This document shows, in pieces, positions 63,583-64,000 of a stretch of 64,000 bases of DNA (positions within the stretch are counted from its first letter, which is position 1; the number at the start of each line of letters is the position of its first letter). The notes beneath the pieces were generated by a model. It did no database searches, was not told the DNA's origin, and saw nothing but the letters and a program-made list of their open reading frames with translations. The DNA is from Flavobacteriales bacterium. GTDB lineage: Bacteria; Bacteroidota; Bacteroidia; Flavobacteriales_F; PHOS-HE28. Both the position numbers and the translations under genes were made by a program. The stretch spans positions 28,690-92,689 of the forward strand of contig JAHDVX010000014.1 of the NCBI GenBank assembly GCA_023382455.1, written 5' to 3'.

Positions 63583-63912
63583 GCGTCCCCCCGCTCCCGC
63601 AAGTCTTCCGGCCCGACCGCGAGATGAGCTGAAACGACGAGTAGGCCGGGCGACTTGTGGGAGAGAGCTTCGCACCGCTGTCGCAAGTCTTCCGCGCGGG
63701 CGGCCATGTGCGTCGGTCGGCGGGCGACTTGTGACCTCCGGTGGCCTTTGCACAGATCAAGCACTAAGGCATGCGCACTACTTTCGTTGGAGTGAAGTCT
63801 GGAGACTTCACCGGCATGCACGGATGGAGATCACGAATGGTGCCCACAAGTCTCACCGGCCAAGGCCGAGTTCGGAGACCTTCGGAGCGCTGGAAAGACA
63901 TGCGGGAGCGAG

Positions 63913-63957
63913 GGGTCCCGCGGAGAAGCGCTGGAATCTTCGGCGGGCGGAGACCCT
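63913..63957 (+). repeat. 45-bp direct repeat, copy 2
   Basis: Same unit as 63538-63582 with one base changed, 375 bases downstream on the same strand. Confidence 0.85.
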
Positions 63958-64000
63958 CATATGTTCGCATCGTGAACCATTGACAAGCACCTGCAAGGAA

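Larger units (their letters stand above)
63259..64000. other. Non-coding, repeat-rich region
   Basis: No credible gene was found in 742 bases: short ORFs on both strands lack codon bias, starts or recognisable similarity. It contains a hairpin, a 45-bp direct repeat, and two related segments bounded by CAAGTCTTCC and GGGCGACTTG (63598-63656 and 63683-63731). The word GGAGAC recurs at least five times. No transposase, integrase, tRNA or CRISPR-like periodicity was seen. Confidence 0.6.

Overview
The window is a GC-rich chromosomal segment from a member of the Bacteroidota, most likely an uncultured Flavobacteriales-like lineage (inference). The evidence is the gene order rpsU / xerC-like recombinase / hpf / tRNA cluster / tuf / tRNA-Trp / secE / nusG / rplKAJL / rpoBC / DUF3467, the many secreted proteins with type IX secretion (T9SS) C-terminal tails, promoters of the form TTTG-N19-TAnnTTTG, and start codons preceded by A/C-rich leaders instead of Shine-Dalgarno sequences. 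No rRNA, CRISPR array, transposase or T9SS machinery gene was seen.

Layout. 1-9.9 kb: end of a probable T9SS cargo gene, a 42-bp perfect palindrome, a small secreted protein, a LuxR-type regulator with a degenerate receiver domain, a Pif1-like helicase, Ppx/GppA (apparently with a non-canonical start codon), valS, holA, AMP nucleosidase and a stand-alone PD-(D/E)XK protein. 9.9-24.1 kb: T9SS subtilisin-like protease, amidohydrolase lipoprotein, multispanning membrane protein, pyrF, DUF2851, VWA/T9SS protein, PspC, DUF1456, RmlD-like reductase, helix-hairpin-helix protein and acyl-CoA dehydrogenase. 24.1-30.4 kb: surface-protein cluster A, a small XRE regulator divergent from three overlapping T9SS cargo genes. 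30.5-45.9 kb: the translation/transcription core with five tRNAs. 46-51 kb (minus strand): patatin-beta-barrel protein, metal-receptor protein, the DUF2442/DUF4160 pair and cystathionine beta-synthase. 51-60.5 kb: surface-protein cluster B, a TonB-dependent receptor, three T9SS proteins and a SprB-repeat protein in one overlapping minus-strand run, again with a small XRE gene divergent from it. 60.5-63.3 kb: LolC/E-type permease and a NamZ-like (DUF1343) lipoprotein whose start codons overlap on opposite strands. 63.26-64.0 kb: non-coding, repeat-rich DNA.

The most interesting points are: (i) two independent cassettes with the same plan, a small XRE regulator divergent from a translationally coupled operon of duplicated cell-surface proteins, with palindromes in the divergent gaps; (ii) a 38-bp perfect palindrome inside a signal-peptide coding region in cluster A; (iii) RpoB substitutions at positions that contact rifampicin (A, N and T where E. 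coli has Q513, H526 and P560); (iv) a response regulator whose phospho-acceptor Asp is Glu; and (v) a Ppx/GppA gene whose conserved N terminus is only reachable from an ATC or CTG start. Coordinates and motifs were read by eye. No homology search, folding calculation or GC count was run.
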